Assembly (NCBI GenBank): GCA_008638375.1 | Contig: CM018047.1 | Coordinates: 48,702,679 to 48,766,678 of the forward strand | Length of the DNA stretch: 64,000 nt | Source of the DNA: Nyssa sinensis | Taxonomy: Eukaryota > Streptophyta > Magnoliopsida > Cornales > Nyssaceae | Direction of reading: 5' to 3' | Shown: positions 11,166 to 22,439 of the stretch, one piece after another | How the letters are laid out: each line of letters begins with the position of its first letter | Position numbering within the stretch: position 1 is the stretch's first letter | Made by a program: the position numbers and the translations under genes | The notes under the pieces: model-generated | Told to the model about the DNA's origin: nothing | What the model saw: the letters and a program-made list of their open reading frames with translations, nothing else | The model's database searches: none

Positions 11166-12060
11166 TCAGATGAATGTGAAAAAGCTTTCCAAGAACTGAA
11201 AGAGTACTTGGCTTCTCCTGAACTCATGTCAAAGCCAGTCCAAGGGGAAAAGCTACTTCTCCACCTTGCTGTCTCATAGAGCGTCGTCAGTTCTGTACTA
11301 GTCAGACAAGACAGGGTTGTTCAGAAGCCCATATTCTATGTCAGCAGAGCTTCATTAGACGCAGAGAAAAGATCTCCTGAAATTGAAAAGCTGGCCTTTG
11401 CTCTCATAGTTTCTGCATAAAAGCTCCGACCTTACTTCCAAGCGCATTCCATTAAAATTCCAACAGCCTATCCACTAAATTCAATCCTAAGGAAGCCCAA
11501 GGTCTCAGGGCGACTGGTCAAATGGTCTGTGGAATTAAGGAAATCTGACATATCCTACATTCCATGAACCTCCATCAAAGGGCAAGCCTTGGCTGATTTT
11601 GTCGCTGAGTTCACCCCCAACACTACAAGACATGGCACAGTTTTGTGAAAGCTCGGGTACATGGCAGCTTTACATTGACGGATCATCCACAGACTATGGT
11701 TCTGGCGTCGGCTTGGTACTACAGTCCCCTAACGGGCTTATGGCAGAAAAGGCAATCAATCTGGGGTTTAGAGCTTCCAACAATGAAGCTGAATACGAAG
11801 CCCTTATCCTTGGGATAAAACTAGCTCTGGAATGCGAGGCTTAGAACCTCAAAGTCTTCTCTAATTCCCAGGTGGTGGTAAGCCAAGTTTTGGGAGAATT
11901 TTCCATTAAAGACGACAGGATGCTTCGATATTCAGAATTGGTCAATTCGCTGAAACACTCCTTCCGAACATTCACAATCCAAAAGATAGAAAGAGGCCAG
12001 AACTCTCGAGCTGGTGCTTTGGCGAACATGGCATCTTGTCTCAAGACGAAAGGAGATTCT
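11166..12060 (+). pseudogene. Two RNase H domains in tandem (gypsy type, then archaeal type)
   Basis: The first RNase H runs from about 11220 to 11600, with QKPIFYVSRASLDAEKR and KLRPYFQAH, and ends in KGQALADFVAEFT. A second domain follows at about 11655-12060 with LYIDGSSTDYGSG, ASNNEAEYEALILG and a C-terminal NSRAGALANMAS. This archaeal-type second RNase H is a known mark of Tat elements. The third catalytic position reads VFSNSQ where VFSDSQ is expected, again a D-to-N change, and a TAG precedes it. Both domains carry stops. Confidence 0.85.
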
Positions 12061-13320
12061 ACTCTAAAGATCTCTCACCAGCCGAGGCCAAGCATAAAAG
12101 AGGTTCAGGTCGCCCAAGTTACTGAACAAACCCAGAATTGGATGACTCTCATCCTCCAATACTTGGAAGGAGGACTCCTCCTAGAAGACAAGAACAAAGC
12201 TAGAAAAATCCGAATCAGGGCAGCTTGGTACCTGATCTTAAATAGGAAGCTCTACCGAAGATCCTATTCTCAACCCTTGTTCTAGTGTCTAGCTCCAGAA
12301 GAGTCCAAATATGTCCTGGCTAAAATTCATGAGGGGATTTGTGGCAATCACAATGGCGGCAGAACTCTAGCCCACCAAGCTCTAACGTAGGGCTATTACT
12401 GGCCTAGCATGTTGAAGCAAGCAAAAAAGTATGTTCGAAAGTGTGACAAATGCCAACGATTCGCCCCATATCAGCACCAGCCCTACCATAAGCTCATTCC
12501 GATCGCTAGCCCATGGCCCTTGGCTCAATGGGGAATGGACATCGTTGGGCCACTGCCAAAAGCCGCACCAAACAGGAAATATCTTATAGTCGCCATTGAC
12601 TATTTCTCCAAATGGGCAAAGGCTGAACCCTTCACGCATATCACAGAAACAGAAGTCAAAAACCTCACTTGGAAGAATATTATCTGTAGGTTCGGTATAC
12701 CATGAGTTATCATCACAGATAACGATATATAATTTGTAGGGAGAGTTTTTAAGAAATTCTGTCAAGACCTGCACATTAGTCACCACTTTTCCTCACCTGG
12801 TCACCCTCAAGCCAATGGGCAAGCAGAAGACACTAACAGGACCATCCTTGATGCCCTCAAAAAAAGGTTGGAAGAAGCCAAAGGAAAATGGTTTAAAGAA
12901 CTCCCTGGTGTTTTCTGGACCTATAAAACCACTAGAAGAATACCAACCTCTAAAACTCCATTCTCACTAGTCTATGGCTCGGAAGCATTAATTTCTATGG
13001 AGATCGGTATGCCTACCCTGAGGACAGAAGCATTCAACAAAAGGGCCAATGATCATCAGCGTGCAAAGAACTTGGACTTGCTCGAGGAAAAGCGTGTTCA
13101 AGCCAGAATTAGGATGGAAGCATATCAACACAAGATGGCCAATAGTTCCAAATCAGGGCTAAAATCTCTAAGCTTCCAGATTGGGGATCTTGTTCTAAGA
13201 AAGGTGTTCCCAAACACTAAAGATCCCACTATGGGAAAGCTATCGCCCAACTGGGAAGGCTCCTACAGGGTAAAAAAGATCTTCCGACCTACACATATTG
13301 GTTAGAAGACATAACTGGGA
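12061..13320 (+). pseudogene. Integrase domain of pol
   Basis: Integrase inserts the DNA copy into the genome. After a linker, the zinc-binding HHCC part is seen as KIHEGICGNHNGG, then YVRKCDKCQRF. The catalytic core has the first Asp in QWGMDIVGPLP, the second in VIITDND, and the Glu in GQAEDTNRTI. The C-terminal part includes the GDLVLRKVFPN and GKLSPNWEGSYRV motifs, ending at TAG near 13303. Stops at 12286, 12389, 12703 and 12730 break it, several replacing Trp or Gln. Confidence 0.9.
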
Positions 13321-13394
13321 ATCCTGTACCCAGACCATGGAATGTAGAACACCTACGGAAATATTATCAATAAAAGTTTTTTCTTATTCTTCCG

Positions 13395-14305
13395 AAAGGC
13401 AGTCTCATCTCAAATGCACAGACCCCTAGTTCTGGTTCATCTTAATGCACAGACCTCCAGGTCTGGTCCATCTTATTAACCCCTAAAGCCTTGTATCCAT
13501 TACAAGTCCTTTAGATCTGGTCCTCTAAATGCACAAACCGCCAAGTCCGGTCCATCTTATTGACCCCTAAAGTCTTGTATCCATTACAAGTCCTTTAGGT
13601 CTGGTCCTCTGAATGCACAGACCCCCAGGTTTGGTCTATCTTAATGCACAGACCTCCAGGTCTGGTCCATCTTATTAACCCCTAAAGCCTTGTATCCATT
13701 ACAAGTCCTTTAGGTATGGTCTTCTAAATACACAAACCCCCACGTCTGGTCCATCTTAATGCACAGACCTCCAGGTCTGGTCCATCTTATTGACCCCTAA
13801 AGTCTTGTATCCATTACAAGTCCTTTAGGTCTGGTCCTCTGAATGCACAGACCCCCAGGTTTGGTCTATCTTAATGCACAGACCTCCAGGTCTGGTCCAT
13901 CTTATTAACCTCTAAAGCCTTGTATCCATTACAAGTCCTTTAGGTATGGTCTTCTAAATACACAAACCCCCACGTCTGGTCCATATTAATGCACAGACCT
14001 CCAGGTCTGGTCCATCTTATTAACCCCTAAAGCCTTGTATCCATTATAAGTCCTTTAGGTCTAGTTCTCTGAATGCACAGACCCCTAGGTCTGGTCCATC
14101 TTATTGACTCCTAAAGCCTTATATCCATTACAAGTCCTTTAGGTCTAGTCCTCTGAATACACAGACCCCTAGGTCTGGTCCATCTTAATGCACAGACCTC
14201 CAGATCTAGTCCATCTTATTGACCCCTAAAGCTTTGTATCCACTACAAGTCCTTTAGGTCTGGTCCTTTGAATGCACAGACCCCCAAGTCTAGTCCATCC
14301 TACAA
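13395..14305 (+). repeat. Tandem array of hairpin-forming units between pol and the antisense ORF
   Basis: About 900 bp consist of alternating short units. One unit carries CAGACCTCCAGGTCTG, a near-perfect palindrome. The other carries CCTAAAG, then CTTGTATCCATTACAAG, then CTTTAGG, which can also fold back. Two-unit blocks recur with a higher-order period of 230 bp, seen from GAATGCACAG at 13611 and again at 13841. Satellite-like arrays in the 3' untranslated part are known in Tat/Ogre elements and can seed genomic satellites. Confidence 0.9.
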
Positions 14306-14824
14306 ATGTTTCTGATCTGCCAATACCGATTTTGGTTCGATCAATACAAAACTTCCTATTTAGTCCTTATCAGCCATTATAAAAGGGGTTTTGATCTTGG
14401 GAGATTTACTACTGATCTTTCTGATGTTACGAACAAAAGTTCAGATCTGCTCAATAACTATAAGTCTTCTAACCAAGTTATTATCGGTCCTGGTGGACAC
14501 AAATGCTGATTGTGGACAGATCAAATTATCACAAGTTACTTTGCTCGGAAGGCAGCTTCCTGATCACAACCAGTTACAGGACTGGTCTGAAACACAAAGA
14601 GTTTTTGAACATCTTTGCTCACACTAATTATGAATTTAAAGGGTTGGAGCCCAAGCTTATACTACAGAGCAGCAATAACATGACAAAACAGAGCTGGCTT
14701 TGATTGCCATCCACAACAGTTCACAAAATGCGCAGGCTAGCTCAGAAGAAATTTAATACCATTGATAAATATTTAAGTACAGCAGTTCAAAAACAAAAGA
14801 AAGAGGAGTACAGAAGTTCATCTC
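14306..14824 (+). other. Non-coding part of the retrotransposon
   Basis: Short frames at 14306-14919 have no recognisable domain and overlap each other in several frames. They follow the hairpin array and precede the 3' end of the antisense ORF. I see no supported gene. Confidence 0.5.
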
Positions 14825-16704
14825 CTAAACTAGAGGGCTGGCTGGATCATCATTATCATCATCATCTTCAATTGCTGATAGGTCAAGGTCTAGGAATTTG
14901 GCAAGGAGCTTGGACTTGAAGTTATCATAGTCGTGTTGCATAAGCTCCTCACCCATCCCCTTGACCTCAGTTTTCATTGCTACTTCAGTTGTAGCCTTGG
15001 CTTCCTTGAACTTTTGAGCAACAGTGGCCTGGAGCTCATTATTCTCATTCTTCAACTCCTCCAATTGACGAAGAAATGAATCCCTCTCAGACTCCATGAT
15101 AGAGTAAGAGTTTTTCACCTCTTTGAGCCTCTCTTCTACAACCGAAGCATTAGATTGAGCCGTCTCGAGCTGAAGTCTAGCCTTGTCCAGCTAGTCTTGT
15201 CTTGAAGTTTTTCCACGGCTTGTGGATCCAAGGCAGACTCTATCAGGGCGACGAGGCCATGTATGGTCTGCATAACAACAGACAGACAGTTCAGAACAAG
15301 AAATGAAATAAAACAGAGAGAAAGACACTACGGTGGTTACCTTCATCTGAATGCTCATCACTTCGAAGATGGTCTCCCGAGTACTCAACTCCTTGTGTCT
15401 CTAGGGGGCTTCCATCCAGAATCTATCAATGGCCTGCATTACGGCCTTATAACCATCAGGCAGCGCAGCAAAGTCGATTGCCATCCTCACCTTCCCCTTC
15501 TTCTAGACTTTAGAGGCGGGAACAGGAGCAGGCCTAGGAATAGGCTTTTTTATGACAATGCCCTTCCTGGGCGGTGCCGAGGTAGAAGGGTCAGTTGAGG
15601 GCCTCCTCTTCTTAGTTTAAAGAGGACCAATAAGAGGAGAAACCCCTCCGACCTTCCTCTTTACAGGAGCCCATTTGGTCATCATGGACTTCTTCAAACC
15701 CTTTGCCCGGTCCTTGTCCTGGAAGCTCTCTGCCTGGTCCTTGTCCTAGTTAGGTGCCATCAGATTTTCTGGCATAAAAATGGCTCTGAAGTCCCTGTTT
15801 TTGGTCTGAAGGAGCCTGCGATACTTGTCCTGAAGTTCAACAGAAAAAAAATGACCTCTTCCAAGCACTCTTATCTGCACAGAAGACATAAAAACAATGG
15901 TTAGTTGAGCAGTTCAGAAAAAAAAAAAAAAAACATAGACAGAAGCAGAATTGTCACAAGAAAAGGGGTCTCACCCTTAAACCCCGTACTTCGGAGGAAT
16001 GTTGAGAACTGGTCCTCAAAATCTTCCATCTCACATCCTCCTCCTACAAAGAAGTATCACTTCTTCCAAGTTTTGTTGGAGGTCGGCACAAAGGAGAGAG
16101 GTCTAAACCCCCTATCGAAGGACATATTGAAGAGGCCTTCCGACCTCATGTACTTGAGATCCATTTTGCTACGGATCAATTCTAGAGGTATTTCGATATC
16201 GTTGAGATGACCTAGAGCTATGAACCCTAGCAGCTACCTCCAACTGTTAAAGGTAAGGTCGGTAGGGCAAAGGTTGAACCAAAAAAAGAACTGCCTAACT
16301 AAGTTAGGAATGGGGAGCCTCAACCCCATCTCAAACCAAGCAAGATAAACACAAATTTCCCTCTCTTGAACATCGGAAGGGCGATCTGTAGAATTCAGTA
16401 CTCTACAGGTGACATTTGAGGGAAAGTTATACGTCTCCCTCACTTTATCAATTATGCCCTGAGTGATGGCACTTTCCCCTTCCTCACTTTGAGGAGGCTT
16501 CCCGGAAGCTTCTCCCCTCTTATTCCTAGGTTCTATGAAGGCGTCTATAATCCTAACCTCCGAACTAGAAGGGAGTTTTACCGACTTATTTCTGACATTA
16601 CCAGAGGAACTACTTCTTACAGTTTAGGATTGGGGGGAGACAGAAGTTTCCAAGGAATTTCCTATACCATCTCCGACATCGGAAGATGCAATAAATGCCA
16701 ACAT
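14825..16704 (-). pseudogene. Antisense ORF of the Tat element, three exons, decayed
   Basis: On the minus strand a gene-like unit starts at ATG 16704 (MLAFIASSDVGDG). Its N-terminal domain has EICVYLAWFEMGLRLPIPNL, then VRQFFFWFNLCP and FNSWR, then SFVPTSNKTWKK and YFFVGG. This resembles the gag-like or plant-transposon domain of antisense ORFs described in Tat and Retand elements. Likely introns are 15875-15974 (AGG/GTGAGA donor, TTCTGTGCAG acceptor) and 15268-15340 (AAG/GTAACC, TTATGCAG). The middle is K/R/P-rich. The C-terminus (about 14830-15190) is a predicted coiled coil, with EERLKEVKNSYSIMESERDS, ending in an acidic tail before TAG. In-frame stops at several Gln codons and one frameshift near 15195 make it a pseudogene. 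Function in any such element is unknown. Confidence 0.75.
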
Positions 16705-16941
16705 TGGTGAAAAATTATAAAATGAAAAAAAGGAGCAAAAATGGGGAAGAAAAGCGAGGAAGTAAATTAAAAACAAGCAGAAGTGAAGAAAGATGAACCT
16801 GAAAACAACCAGAAATAAGAGCTTCGGACGACGAGCGCTCTTCGAACTTCACTAGTTCGACAATGGTAGTATTTTTTTCTTTCTCTCTTTTGAAGATGAT
16901 AAAAACAGTGAGGGAAAAGGCGTACAAAGTCCCTCCTCTTC

Positions 16942-16949
16942 TTTATATA
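16942..16949 (-). promoter_or_regulatory. TATA box for the antisense ORF
   Basis: TATATAAA on the minus strand lies 238 bp upstream of the antisense start ATG, in a region with no sense-strand domain. It would allow transcription independent of the LTRs. Inference from position and motif only. Confidence 0.5.
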
Positions 16950-17134
16950 CGATTTCAGAAATTGGGGCCCTCCAAACCGAATCGTCATGACGGTTGTAGG
17001 CAATGATGACCTCGAAAGCCCAAGCATTGGCTGCGCAATAAATGACGAGCCAACAGCCATCTTGGAAATCGAGAGGACATGACGCATGACTTTTCGGGAG
17101 CTCGTAGCCCTAGTTACGCTCTGAGCTCAAACTA

Positions 17135-17152
17135 AGGCTCAGGGGGGGAGTA
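17135..17152 (+). other. Polypurine tract
   Basis: AAGGCTCAGGGGGGGAGTAG ends just before the 3' LTR, where plus-strand DNA synthesis is primed in LTR retrotransposons. Confidence 0.75.
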
Positions 17153-17154
17153 GC

Positions 17155-17713
17155 TGGTATACCACAAAGTGACAGACCAGTCTCCATGTGACACGTGTAA
17201 CTACAGACCAGTTATAGCTCGGTCATCCAGAGCAGACTCAGACAATCAGCCATTCAGAGCAACTCAGGCCCTTAGCCTTCAGAATTCCCAGATCTGAGCA
17301 CAAGGCTTTCAGAGCATCCCTCAGGGTTCAGAGCTTATCACCGCCTTAAATATCCTACCGAGCTAAGGAAAAGGAAATAGTCTTCAACAAGGAAACTACT
17401 ACCTACGGATATCTGTCAAGCGCAGTGTTCAACATAGTAATTGTCGTTCTTCGATAATCAAGTCCCTACATTCATGGCTCCAAATCCTAATCAACTTAGA
17501 AAACCAGTAACCTAAAAATAAAATCCTAAGGTACGCTATTACATTCATGCTCATTCTTTGGTTTACAATTATAGTCTTTCAATTTAGTTTTATTGACTTA
17601 AGCATCGGAGCAGCTACCGCCGGATCCAATTCGGTGGCCCTCTGATCCTTCTCTTTGAGTGTTTGTCAAGCAACGGAGTTCAGAGCCCCTATCGACCAAA
17701 AAGTGCAACATCA
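17155..17713 (+). repeat. 3' LTR of the Tat-type element
   Basis: 559 bp, starting TGGTATACCAC and ending GTGCAACATCA, followed by GGTGG, the second copy of the target duplication. It has the same length as the 5' LTR. By eye, about 38 of the roughly 44 differences are transitions. Confidence 0.95.
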
Positions 17714-17718
17714 GGTGG

Positions 17719-17875
17719 CTTGGTTGGAATTTCTTAGAGAAAAAGATAATTATTTGGAGAGTCCTACCCTTTGCAATTTTGTGGGCTATTTAGACCACCA
17801 AAAATAAACTAATGTTTGAACAATTACAAACAAGTTGAGAGGAGAATGTAAAGCTAATAAAAAAAAAAAAAGACT
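17719..17875 (+). mobile_element. LINE fragment, right part
   Basis: Continues the fragment at 6600-6814 past the gypsy insertion. In one frame it reads WRVLPFAILWAI, a stop, then TTKNKLMFEQL, which fits the W-rich tail that follows zf-RVT in plant LINE proteins. A frameshift separates the two halves. An A-rich stretch follows at about 17860. Confidence 0.7.
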
Positions 17876-17982
17876 GGCCTTCTCTCGGAGAGAAAAAATA
17901 ATGAAGTTAATCATTTTTCAGTGCAGGACTTCATTTACAGATTTCTGTCTATTACGGGTGTTATCTAAGTCTGATTTTTTTT

Positions 17983-18505
17983 AGAGAAAAATACTAAAAA
18001 AATTTTAAAATAAATTTTTTCAATCTAAAAAAATCTATGATATATTTTTTTTTATCTAAGAAGTCCAAAAAAAGAAATTTTAATACAAAAACGTCCAATT
18101 GTTAACTTTCATCTTAATACCGTTAAAAAATATTACTGATTATACTAAAATAACTTTCAAGATATATTTTAGAAAAAAAATACTAAAAAATCTATAAAAT
18201 AAAATTTTCAATCCCAAAAAATTATAACATTTTATAAAGTAAAAATCTATGATAAATAAAAAAAATGTTATGTTTTTTTTTTTTGGATTGAACAATTTGT
18301 TGTATTTATTATCTAATATTTTTTAAAATGTATCTTGAAGGTTATTTTAGTCTAATCAATAATATGTTTTAACAGTGTTAAGATGAAAGTTAACAATTGA
18401 ATTTTTTGTATTGAAAGTTTCTTTTTTATATTTTTTAAATAAAAAAATATATCTTGAACTTCTTAGATTAAAAAAATTATTTAAAAAATTTTTTAATATT
18501 TTTCT
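17983..18505. mobile_element. Compound AT-rich MITE with long inverted repeats, copy 1
   Basis: The left arm (17983-18165) is an inverted, diverged copy of the right part (about 18310-18505). Both ends read AGAAAAATAYTAAAAAA. The segment 18170-18505 aligns along its full length with 60834-61190. I read this as a MITE family in which copy 1 carries an extra inverted partial copy. Frames on both strands here are by-products of the inverted repeat. Confidence 0.65.
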
Positions 18506-18509
18506 AGTC

Positions 18510-19136
18510 TCGTCCCTGATTGTGCGGTTACTAATATATGAAGTGGGCCTGTCCTTTATTATGGACAAAAAACATCTAGTTGAACGGTCTCACCCAAAGA
18601 ATTTTCATTTTGATTTCAATATTCTGTGAGATCTGTATAATCCCACATGATTATTCAAATTTGAATAATAGTCTAACCGTAATATCATCCCCTACGGTTC
18701 CTTCTTTTCCATCGTGCTTGTTACAATTGAGCTTAGATGATGCTAGTCCATGACTTGCATTTAAGGTAACAAGAAGTTTCGTAAACTAACACCAATCTTA
18801 TGGGCCGAAGAGAGACCATCTCTTATAAGCCTAAGTTTCAGCCTGGAAACTAGTGGTCCGGCCCAAATGTCTTAACTGAGTCACCCACTTGAACTGAATA
18901 AAGAACTTCTAAAAAGACTTCCTGTCCAAAAGGATCCCGGGTTGCCCAATTATGAAAGTGGGCCTCAATTCCTCTGCTATATTCTCATTCTGATTAACAA
19001 TTACACCAAAAATCAATTGCATAACTAATTTTTAATAGGTTTTAAACAACTATATATATATATATATATATAATATTTAATGAAAATGAGAGTTAGTCTG
19101 GTACGTGTAAATTGGCCGGCTCACTTACCGATTAAT

Positions 19137-19177
<41 letters not shown>

Positions 19178-20430
19178 TAAGTATTAAGAGTTAAAACTCA
19201 TCTAATTAAAATAATTTTTAAATTGAAAAAATGAATATGATTAATCAAATAGTAAGCCCAGAAACCTTTTAATCAATAATGAGATAATAAATATTAAAAA
19301 AACTGAAGTGAAAGTTGAGGAAGCATTGTTTTTAATGTATGGAAGCCGAATCCGGTTATTATTATCAAGTTTAGTTTGGAGAATTTTCTAACAAAAGGTT
19401 AATTTCGGGACCTTTGACCTGAAAAAATTGTCCTAATAGGACATGGGATGGATGACTCCTCTTTTAAGAAATGTTAATTTCTGTCTTATATTTCAAGCGC
19501 CTAATATCTTGGATTGATATTCTTATTTGTATTATCACTATGATGTGTTATTATCCAATATTTTTAAATCATGATAACATGTCATATCATATTAAATTAG
19601 GAATGTATAGAATTTTTTATTTAATTTAATTAATATGTTCTAGGTATTTTTTTTCACATGGGATATTCAAAGATAGCTCAAGAGGAGTAGAAGATTCGAA
19701 CAAACAATCTTCGAATTTACAGTACGCTTCTCATTCACTCGCGTTATACTCTTAGAGTAATTAATATGTTCTAGGTAAGTGTTAAAATAAATGGTATAAA
19801 GAAAATATTTTTTGTATTTTAAAAAGAACAATTCAAACAACCAACTGGAGTTAACTCAATTGGCTATTCATAACTATTTTTAAAAGAAAGATCATGGTTT
19901 AAGTCCCACTCTTTTGAAGGAAAATGAGAATTTCATTTGTCCCTCTTAGTCATTGATTGAATTGGGCATATTTGTCCTAAAACTCGTATTAAAATAGCAT
20001 CTATGAAATATTTTGTTCATGTTAAAAAGTAAAATCAACAAAAATAATTTAAAAAATTTAAACAAATGACCAAACATGTTTTTAATATAATCATATGAAT
20101 TCTCTTAAATTTTAATATCTTCAATCCGATCCTCCTTAACTAAAATTTTTGAATCTACCACTGTATATAATATGTGCATATTTATTATATGTGTGTGTGT
20201 GTGTATATATATATATATGAATTTATATTATTAATAATATTAGTTGATTAATTTTGATTTTAAAATTTTAAAATATTAATTTTTAAACGAGAACGAGGTG
20301 ATGCGGTGCAGGGACAAAAAGAAGAAAGCTATTTTTTAACGGAATAGCCCCGGTCTCAAACCTATCCTATTGTCATCGATAATCCTATGTTTAGAAATAT
20401 AATAACACCAAATAACTAATCCATAACCAT
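18510..20430. other. Intergenic spacer with AT microsatellites
   Basis: Contains AT runs at 19051-19072 and 19139-19170 and a GT/AT run at 20190-20218. No gene was found. Confidence 0.6.
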
Positions 20431-21052
20431 GCAAAAGACCGCTGACATTGGCCATCAAACTCATCTTCATCCAAAAGGTTGACTTCGACAAAAGCCTGGT
20501 TATAGCTTAGGTTTAAGTCATGGAGATTAATTCATGATCCAAATGACAATTAATTAAAGTCAAAGTCTTTCATGTTATTTAAAACTTTTGCGGTCCACTC
20601 CAACTTCATATTACCAATCCAAACAAGCTTCTCGAATGGAACTCATTACCTACCCAATTTATTGTTTTCACACTCAAGTAAAATTATAAATTTATAAAAC
20701 TGATTTCCTTTCACATTGCTTAGAATATTCAAATTAAAAAATTTCATATTAAAGATTTTTATAATATATTGTAAATTGACTTTTTAAAATAGACTTTTAT
20801 CTTGAAATATCTATAATAATAAAAAAATAAAAAAATAATAATGCTATGATGGAACTTTTGTTTTAACTATCTTGACATCACCTTTTTTACCTGAGTAAGA
20901 TTTTCTAATATACCTAAGAAGTTATTTTATGAGTTTATCACACCCTAGTGACTTTTATAATTTTAACTTTACAAAATATTTGTCTTATAATATTAAAATT
21001 ATAGTGACGATTATAACACGTGACCCACTAATATAATAATATTAAAATCACA

Positions 21053-21056
<4 letters not shown>

Positions 21057-21084
<28 letters not shown>
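21057..21084. repeat. AT microsatellite
   Basis: A dinucleotide AT run of about 28 bp just before block 2 of copy A. Confidence 0.85.
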
Positions 21085-21087
<3 letters not shown>

Positions 21088-21556
21088 TTGAGCCGTGTAT
21101 GTTTGGCATTGAATGAGTCCAGGCCAATAAAAGATGCTATTTATCTACTGGACAACTTACTTAGCACTTTACAGCTATTTCTGCCATCCAATTCCCTGGT
21201 TGTTGGTACGCTTAATTTTGGCTCATAACCTAGCAAATCAAGCTATAAATGTCGCGTCCAATTTAATCACCTGCTCAATCATAAAGAATAAATTATATTA
21301 ATATTTATTGATATTTTTAACAATTATAAAAAAATTATATAATTTTTTTTAAATAATATTGATTTTTTTTATTGACAAATTGAAAACACTTTTCCATACA
21401 ATTCAAATTTGTTTAAAAATAACAAAAGTGTCATTTTTTTTATAACACGGTAACTACTTTATCAACTGTAACATTCGATTGCGTGACCAGTTGTAAATCT
21501 CTAATCATATGTACTGGTTAAACCCAGAGAAAGAAAGTAGTTTCAAAGAGTGTCAT

Positions 21557-21680
21557 TGTTTTTATTGAATATTGAACTCATGATCGGTGTCTTATAAAGC
21601 ACTTATTACGCGATTCATGTTTTTATAGAATATTGAACCCATCATCAGTATGTTATAAAACACTTATTATGTGATTCACT
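21557..21680. repeat. Tandem dimer, 61-bp period
   Basis: Two units each start TGTTTTTATWGAATATTGAAC and include TTATAAARCACTTATTA. The second begins at 21618. They lie within copy A, between blocks 2 and 3. Confidence 0.75.
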
Positions 21681-22439
21681 ATTGCTTAGCTACACCCTTG
21701 AGGTTACAAAGTGTCACTTTCATTGCATTTTTTAAATTTTCATTAATTTTTTTAACTTTTTTAATAGAATTTTTTCATTTTATATAATACAAAAATTAAA
21801 TAAATTACTTATATTTTTTATCAAAAGAATATTTTAATTAATATTTATATAAAAATGGAAAAAAACAAGTAAAAAAAAAAATTGGTCAATTTTTTTAATT
21901 TTAAAAATACAACAAAAATAATGAAAGCAACATTTTTTTTTTATTTTGAAGAAAAAAATTGAATAGAGAAGATCTATTTATAATTTATCAATAAAAATAT
22001 ATAAAGTCAATGTCATTTCAAAAATATAAGAAGATATGTTTGTAATTATTAAAAACATCAGCAGAGATAAATATAATTTATTCATGGATAAATGATTACT
22101 TCTTTTGAAGGAGAGAGCTATTTAACACTTTCCACTAGCAGTTGCATTCCAAAATAATTTTTTTTAAATGGTCAAAACTATTTTTATTTTTTGGGAGTGA
22201 AAGCAGACAATGTAAAGTGTGAATAGCTATCCCCTATATAAAGTTGCATCTTGTTCACCTATTATTGAAAGAAAGAAATTTTGACTTGTATAATTATTAA
22301 TGTTAACAAATAAAACTACAACTTGCAAGACAAAAGAAGAACAATACACAAGTTGGAATTGGCCCGACTGGCATTCTTCCAGAATGTGGGAGATATTTTT
22401 AGGAGAACGGTTCAATGGCTTAGTTAATGGGACTGATTA

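Larger units (their letters stand above)
6815..17713 (+). mobile_element. Full-length Ty3/gypsy LTR retrotransposon (Tat lineage), decayed
   Basis: The element is 10.9 kb with two 559-bp LTRs, each starting TG and ending CA. It is flanked by a perfect 5-bp target duplication GGTGG (6810-6814 and 17714-17718). Order inside is PBS, gag, protease, RT, RNase H, a second archaeal-type RNase H, integrase, a tandem hairpin array, an antisense ORF, PPT and LTR. RNase H before integrase marks Ty3/gypsy. The second RNase H and the antisense ORF point to the Tat group (Ogre/Retand relatives). By eye the LTRs differ at about 44 of 559 sites (about 8%), mostly transitions, so the insertion is a few million years old if usual plant rates apply. 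Many stops and frameshifts make it inactive by itself. Confidence 0.95.
20441..22400. repeat. Old tandem segmental duplication, copy A
   Basis: Three blocks recur in the same order and strand in copy B. Block 1 is 20441-20620 (B: 23230-23410), sharing AAAAGGTTGAC, CATGTTATTTAAAAC and TTGCGGTCCACTCCAACT. Block 2 is 21089-21290 (B: 24570-24780), sharing TTGGCATTGAATGA, AATTCCCTGGTT and TCAAGCTATA. Block 3 is about 22258-22400 (B: 25505-25640), sharing CACAAGTTGGAATT. No reading frame is conserved, so these are non-coding or very decayed. Confidence 0.7.

Noticed and set aside
13395..14305. CRISPR-like regular repeats
   Set aside because: Units touch without unique spacers, lie inside a plant retrotransposon and have a 230-bp higher-order period.
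18356..18629. Overlapping frames on both strands
   Set aside because: They come from the AT-rich inverted repeat of a MITE and have no domain.
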